A DNA stretch of 34,064 bases from DAOPKN01 sp035391225. GTDB lineage: Bacteria; Thermotogota; Thermotogae; MWEM01. The first letter of the stretch is position 1; each line of letters opens with the position of its first letter. Location: the NCBI GenBank assembly GCA_035391225.1, contig DAOPKN010000025.1:1-34064 (forward strand), read 5' to 3'. The notes under the pieces were generated by a model. That model worked only from the letters and a program-made list of their open reading frames with translations. It was not told the DNA's origin and did no database searches. A program made the translations under genes and the position numbers. Positions 30,207 to 34,064 of the stretch are shown here, piece after piece.

Positions 30207-31523
30207 ATGTCGCGAAAAGGGACGCTTGTTCTGCTGACGGTGTTGCTTGTTTTCTTGAACGCGGACCAGATGGTGATGTCACCGAACATCGGTGCTATCG
30301 AGCAGGAGTTTGGCATTGGGGATGGGCACATCGGTATGGTGGCGTCGGTTTTCACCATCCTGGGTGCGGCGATCAGCCTACTGTGGGGTTACTGGGCCGA
30401 TCGCTTTTCGCGCAAACGGTTGCTGGTCTTTTCTATTCTCGTGGGGGAAATCCCTTGCCTGATGTCCGCCTTTTCCGGGAGTTTCGCCCAGCTTTTCCTC
30501 TGGCGAGCCCTGACAGGTATCGGTGTGGGAGCTTCCTTTCCCATTGCCTTTTCGCTGGTGGGGGACCTGTTTGGGCAGGAAAAACGGGCCAGCGTTTCGG
30601 GGATACTTGGTGTCTCCATCTCCCTCGGTTCGATCGTCGGGATGATCGTGGGGGGGTTTTCCGGAGGGGCCATGGGATGGCGTTTTCCTTTCCTGGTGGT
30701 TTCCATTCCCAACATACTGCTGGGTTTCCTGGCCTTTTTCCTCCTGAAAGAACCCCAACGCGGTGCGATGGAAGAGGGAATCGGCGAGCTGGTTCGAGAG
30801 GGTCACCGGTATCCTGGGCAAGTCCGTTTTTCGGATTACCTCGCCTTGTTCAAGAACCGTACCAACCTTTTGCTCTTCATCCAGGGGCTGATGGGAACCA
30901 TTCCCTGGGGAGCCATTCCCTACTACCTGGTAGAATTTTTCCGACGGGAGCGCGGGCTCAGTGTTGTACTTGCCACGGTGGTGTTCCTGGTTTTCGGGGT
31001 GGGAAACATGCTCGGGGTGTTGGCAGGTGGATGGTGGGGAGGAAGGATGTACCGCAAAAAACCCGCGAAGGTCCCCTTTTTTTGCGGGTGGACCACTGCG
31101 CTGGGTGCATTGCTGACATTGGGGGTTTTTTGGTACGAGCCCGCGGGAACCCTGGGAGGGTTGGTGATCCTTTCGACCCTGGGTTTCTTCGCCGCTTTCT
31201 TCGATTCCACGACGGGTCCCAACATGAAAATGATGCTTCTGAACGTGAATCGTCCGCAGGATCGCGGGCGCATCTTTTCGGTGTTCAACCTCACCGATTC
31301 GCTGGGGGCGGGGTTTGGAAAGTTTTTCGGGGGAACGGTTTCCATTGCGCTGGGTTCGCTGGCAGCCGCGATGAAAATTTCCGCGCTCTTCTGGTTCGGA
31401 TGCGCGGTTGTTTTGCTGCTCCTTATCCCCTTTTTCGAGGGGGACATTGCAACCTTGAAGAACAAGATGCGCGGTTTGGGACGATTGGTTTTAGAGGAAA
31501 AAGTGCAACACCAGGAGGATTAA
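30207..31523 (+). CDS. Major facilitator superfamily transporter
   Basis: A 438-residue, 12-helix inner-membrane transporter. The loop 2-3 motif A is GYWADRFSRKRLL (near 61-73), and the first helix contains LNADQMVMSPNI, like Spns-type or sugar-acid-type MFS proteins with an aspartate in helix 1. Helix 4 has RALTGIGVGASFPIAFSL, and helix 5 a Gly-rich GSIVGMIVGGFSGG. A cytoplasmic loop (about 190-215) joins the two halves. ATG at 30207 follows GGGGGAGAGGG. Alone in its transcript, divergent from the regulator operon; its last 33 bases overlap the opposing tail-anchored gene. Substrate unknown. Confidence 0.92.
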   Translation: MSRKGTLVLLTVLLVFLNADQMVMSPNIGAIEQEFGIGDGHIGMVASVFTILGAAISLLWGYWADRFSRKRLLVFSILVGEIPCLMSAFSGSFAQLFLWRALTGIGVGASFPIAFSLVGDLFGQEKRASVSGILGVSISLGSIVGMIVGGFSGGAMGWRFPFLVVSIPNILLGFLAFFLLKEPQRGAMEEGIGELVREGHRYPGQVRFSDYLALFKNRTNLLLFIQGLMGTIPWGAIPYYLVEFFRRERGLSVVLATVVFLVFGVGNMLGVLAGGWWGGRMYRKKPAKVPFFCGWTTALGALLTLGVFWYEPAGTLGGLVILSTLGFFAAFFDSTTGPNMKMMLLNVNRPQDRGRIFSVFNLTDSLGAGFGKFFGGTVSIALGSLAAAMKISALFWFGCAVVLLLLIPFFEGDIATLKNKMRGLGRLVLEEKVQHQED

Positions 31524-32543
31524 CCCGGAAAAAACGATAAGCAAACCCCCGATGAGCAAGTACTCCGGGAGTTGGCCGTGTCCAGAAAACAAGGATTTCT
31601 TGGGGGATTTCATCTTGGGGCCCGGTTCGCCTTGGTTCCGAACGAGGGGTTTTTCGAAGGAGGGATCCTCGCTGGAAAAATCGGTGGAGGGAAAACGCTT
31701 TTGCAACTTGGAGGAATCGTACATCAGCCGCATGCTTTTGAGGATGATTGACTTGGCTTCGAAAAACCCCCCCACTTGCACCTTTATGAGAACCGCTCCG
31801 CTGTTTCCCGGGAGGTTTTCCTTGGAGAGAATGGATCCCACGAAGGGCACGGAATTTTCTCCCTCTTCGTTGAAATGGGAAGGATAGGTGGCTTGCAATT
31901 TTCCCTTGCTTTCTTCATCGTCAAAGGCAGGGATGGTGCAGAAAATTTTGCCCCCGATATCGAACTGCTCGATCGATACGCCGCCCATTGGGTCCAGCGT
32001 GGGAAAAAAATCCGGGAGGTTCCATAGATCCTGCCGACTTTCGAGGTTCTTCTTCAATTCGGACTGAGTGTCCAATTCTTTCATCACGTTGGCGCTGAAT
32101 TCTTCGGAGGTGAAGGTCTGCACGTCGAACTGGATTTGGATCTGCGAAGTCCAGTGCTTGAGGAGTTCTTCCAGCTCCACCTTCAACAGGTCCGGGTTGG
32201 ATTCTTCCAGGATATGCGAAAAGCGCAACGAAAGCGTTGGTTCGCCTCCAGCCTTGCGGATTTGGAGTTTCAAGTACTTCACGAACTCCGATGTCATCTC
32301 GGAGATTTCGAACGAACGCTCCAGGAGCCTCGTGTACGCTTCGCCAAGGGTTTCGCGAAACGCATTGCAAGGTAGGGACAAAGGCAGCTTTGCAAGTTCG
32401 GAGTATTTTCGCGGGAAATCGATGAACCGGTACTCGACGCTTTCGCCCTTCTTCCCGAAAAAGTAGCCGAAAAACATCTCGTCGGAAGCCCGGCTGATAG
32501 CCTGGATCTTGATACAGAAAAAATCGAACGCCACGTTTTTCAC
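31491..32543 (-). CDS. Orphan tail-anchored membrane protein
   Basis: A 350-residue protein that matches no family I recognise. There is no signal peptide. Residues 1-300 are soluble with mixed strands and helices, including a helical stretch (LGEAYTRLLERSFEISEMTSEFVKYLKL, about 66-95), an acidic helix (ESNPDLLKVELEELLKHW) and a strand-like region ending GGVSIEQFDIGGKIFCTIPAFD. A charged, Ser/Pro-rich linker (about 285-325) leads to a single C-terminal hydrophobic helix (327-350, YLLIGGLLIVFSGLILLVLHFFL), which would anchor the protein with its body in the cytoplasm. GTG start at 32541-32543 with AGGA upstream. It is divergent from nhaC, whose reading frame starts within 10 bases, and convergent with the MFS gene. 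It may be specific to this lineage. Role unknown. Confidence 0.72.
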   Translation of the reverse strand: MKNVAFDFFCIKIQAISRASDEMFFGYFFGKKGESVEYRFIDFPRKYSELAKLPLSLPCNAFRETLGEAYTRLLERSFEISEMTSEFVKYLKLQIRKAGGEPTLSLRFSHILEESNPDLLKVELEELLKHWTSQIQIQFDVQTFTSEEFSANVMKELDTQSELKKNLESRQDLWNLPDFFPTLDPMGGVSIEQFDIGGKIFCTIPAFDDEESKGKLQATYPSHFNEEGENSVPFVGSILSKENLPGNSGAVLIKVQVGGFFEAKSIILKSMRLMYDSSKLQKRFPSTDFSSEDPSFEKPLVRNQGEPGPKMKSPKKSLFSGHGQLPEYLLIGGLLIVFSGLILLVLHFFL

Positions 32544-32551
32544 CCGTTCCT

Positions 32552-33967
32552 GTGGTAGGATCAGGTTATTATAACGTATTTTCCGGGGGGATTGCGATTT
32601 TCGGCAAAAAAGGTGGGACTTCTGCGAGAAATACCGGGGTAAGCATTGCTTTCGGGGTGCTTTTGCTGTTGCTCGTCTCGGGTGCGACCCTGGGGGTTTT
32701 CATCTTGTACCCGCTGCTGGTGGGGCTTGTCCTTTTCAGCGTACTGGCGATGCAAAGGGGGTATTCGCTTCGAGCGGTCGGGCGGATGCTGCTTTCAGGA
32801 GCGGCCAAGACCCTTCCCGTGGTGAACATCTTCGTTCTCATCGGGATCATGATCGGGCTGTGGTTTGCCTCGGGTACCATTGCCATTGTCGTGTACTACG
32901 GGCTTTCCTGGATGGTGCCCTCGCTGTTCATCCTCTTTTGTTTCCTTCTATCCACGGTGGTTTCGCTGCTCTTGGGCACTTCTTTTGGCACCGTGGGAAC
33001 CATCGGCGTAGTGCTGATGATCATGGCGCGAACCGGAAGCGTGCACATCGCCATGGTTTCCGGTGCGATCATCGGTGGAGCATACGTGGGCGATCGCATC
33101 TCCCCCATGTCTTCCAGTGCCCACCTGGTAGCTACGGTTTCCGGTACAAAAATTTACGCCAACATCCGGCGCATGGCACGCACCACCCCCGTTCCGTTCC
33201 TGGGGAGCGTGGCCCTGTACGCTGTTCTTTCGCTGCTTTTCCCGTTCGAACCTGGGCAAAGCGCCATTCTTGGACAGATATCCAGTAGCTTCACCTTGTC
33301 TGGGTGGAACCTGGTTCCCGTGGGTGTACTGGTCATGCTGATCGCGTTTCGGCTCAACGTGAAATGGGCCATGTTCTTCAGTTCGCTCGCCGCGGCGGGG
33401 GTAGCGTTGTGGGTGCAGGGTGTTTCGCTTCCGCTTTTCCTACGTTCCATGACCCTGGGATTTTCCCTTCCCAGAACCGACCCACTGCACGCCATTTTCC
33501 AGGGAGGGGGCATAGCCTTCATGTTCAAGGCGATCCTGACCGTGCTCGCTTCCTCGGCGTTTTCGGGGCTTTTCGAGCACACCGACCTCATTCGCCCCTT
33601 TGAGGACTGGATCGAGAAGATCACCAAGAAGACGGGAAAAGTGTTCGGGGCCATCGTTTCCAGCGTCGTCACATCCTCGTTGGGTTGCACGCAAGCCCTT
33701 GCCATCATCATGAGCCACCACGTACTCAAGCGGCCCTACCAGCACCTCAAAGCCACCTCATCCGACCTTGCGCTTGATCTGGAAGACACGGTAGTGGTGC
33801 TCTCGGTGCTCATCCCCTGGAACGTAGCGGGGTCCATGCCCGCGCAGATGCTGGGCTCGGACGCACGCTTCATCCCTTTCGCGTTCTTCCTGTTCCTGCT
33901 TCCCGCATGGCGGTTGTGGAAAGAGCAGAGGAGTGGAAAACCACGAGAAAAGGGTTCCCTCCAATAG
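32552..33967 (+). CDS. nhaC: NhaC-type Na+/H+ antiporter
   Basis: A membrane protein of up to 471 residues with 11-12 helices. The family core is plain: GTSFGTVGTIGVVL (helix), GGAYVGDRISPMSSSAHLVATVSGT (the NhaC GD-(R/K)-SP-S motif, ion path), and a second-half SSLGCTQALAIIMSHH ... LDLEDTVVVLSVLIPWN. It exchanges sodium (or malate/lactate in the related MleN group) for protons. The start is unclear: the open frame's first start codon is GTG 32552, but this lies upstream of overlapping promoter elements and lacks a ribosome site. A non-standard ATT at 32597 with GGGGGG six bases upstream would fit better, or an in-TM GTG at 32657. A cytoplasmic tail GKPREKGSLQ ends it; a terminator follows. 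Confidence 0.88.
   Translation: MVGSGYYNVFSGGIAIFGKKGGTSARNTGVSIAFGVLLLLLVSGATLGVFILYPLLVGLVLFSVLAMQRGYSLRAVGRMLLSGAAKTLPVVNIFVLIGIMIGLWFASGTIAIVVYYGLSWMVPSLFILFCFLLSTVVSLLLGTSFGTVGTIGVVLMIMARTGSVHIAMVSGAIIGGAYVGDRISPMSSSAHLVATVSGTKIYANIRRMARTTPVPFLGSVALYAVLSLLFPFEPGQSAILGQISSSFTLSGWNLVPVGVLVMLIAFRLNVKWAMFFSSLAAAGVALWVQGVSLPLFLRSMTLGFSLPRTDPLHAIFQGGGIAFMFKAILTVLASSAFSGLFEHTDLIRPFEDWIEKITKKTGKVFGAIVSSVVTSSLGCTQALAIIMSHHVLKRPYQHLKATSSDLALDLEDTVVVLSVLIPWNVAGSMPAQMLGSDARFIPFAFFLFLLPAWRLWKEQRSGKPREKGSLQ
32568..32573 (-). promoter_or_regulatory. -10 box of the tail-anchored protein gene
   Basis: TATAAT on the minus strand, 25 bases before its GTG. It lies inside the upstream part of the nhaC open frame, which bears on where nhaC starts. 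A plus-strand TATAAC (32570-32575) overlaps it. Confidence 0.5.
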
Positions 33968-34038
33968 GTCAATGTAAGGAACCAAACTCGGATTCCGAAA
34001 ATGTCTCTCAAAAGACCTTGGAAAGCTCTCCTGGGACC

Positions 34039-34062
34039 GCCGCAGCCCACTGCGGCTGTTTT
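34039..34062 (+). terminator. Probable terminator of nhaC
   Basis: A perfect 7-bp stem GCCGCAG (34039-34045) / CTGCGGC (34050-34056) with loop CCCA, then TGTTTT before the window ends at 34064. It lies 72 bases after the nhaC stop. The tail may continue beyond the window; the bases 33968-34038 show nothing else recognisable. Confidence 0.6.
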
Positions 34063-34064
34063 CG

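Noticed and set aside
1..34064. Mobile elements, prophage, CRISPR arrays, rRNA
   Set aside because: No transposase, integrase or phage genes, no regularly spaced direct repeats, no rRNA sequence; the single tRNA shows no flanking attachment-site duplication that I can see.

Overview
The window is about 34 kb of gene-dense bacterial chromosome, moderately G+C rich, with no transposase, integrase, phage gene or CRISPR array. Two TolC-like exported proteins with an HlyD adaptor and an RND exporter point to a diderm (two-membrane) cell. Encapsulin with an encapsulated ferritin, a clostridial-type endonuclease VIII, DUF3795 and frequent TTG starts fit an anaerobic, possibly thermophilic lineage outside the Proteobacteria. 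I cannot name the phylum from the sequence alone.

Layout. 1-2.3 kb (minus): partial MazG-like pyrophosphohydrolase, tRNA-Asn with its own promoter and terminator, then a marR-MATE efflux pair. 2.4-2.9 kb (plus): small exported PDZ-like protein with a terminator. 2.9-5.1 kb (minus): glycosyltransferase and sugar-epimerase-like SDR. 5.2-8.7 kb: signalling cluster of REC-HD-GYP and REC-HPt (minus) facing REC-PAS-HD-GYP (plus). 8.6-11.2 kb (minus): TPR protein, uridine kinase, SpoU-type RNA methyltransferase. 11.3-14.5 kb: DUF3795 protein (plus) and a PAS/GAF hybrid histidine kinase (minus). 14.6-16.1 kb: two convergent base-excision-repair glycosylases. 16.1-21.2 kb (minus): RND exporter, CCA-adding-type nucleotidyltransferase, DUF2721 and PAP2 membrane proteins. 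21.2-22.4 kb (plus): encapsulin nanocompartment operon (ferritin-like cargo, then shell). 22.4-30.1 kb (minus): seven-gene unit of OmpR-type regulator, kinase, two TolC-like proteins, HlyD adaptor, MacB-type ATPase and permease. 30.2-34.0 kb: MFS transporter (plus), orphan tail-anchored protein (minus), NhaC-type antiporter (plus).

How the parts work together. Much of the window handles envelope transport and sensing: four unrelated exporters (MATE, RND, tripartite ABC, MFS), each beside its own regulator or operator-like site, plus c-di-GMP hydrolases and phosphorelay parts without a diguanylate cyclase in view. The encapsulin pair is a self-contained iron or redox storage compartment. Gene packing is tight, with ATGA, GTGA and TTGA stop/start overlaps and several convergent overlaps.

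Most noteworthy beyond gene content: (1) a 14-bp palindrome TGAAC-N4-GTTCA at three places, two of them at promoters (SDR gene, RND gene), suggesting a shared repressor encoded elsewhere; (2) a recurring extended -10 box of form GTGGTATAAT, which once forms a perfect 10-bp inverted repeat between divergent genes; (3) a heterotypic two-TolC tripartite exporter fused operonically to a two-component system; (4) the encapsulin operon; (5) an orphan tail-anchored protein next to NhaC. No intergenic stretch exceeds 200 bases; the larger ones hold promoters and leaders as listed.
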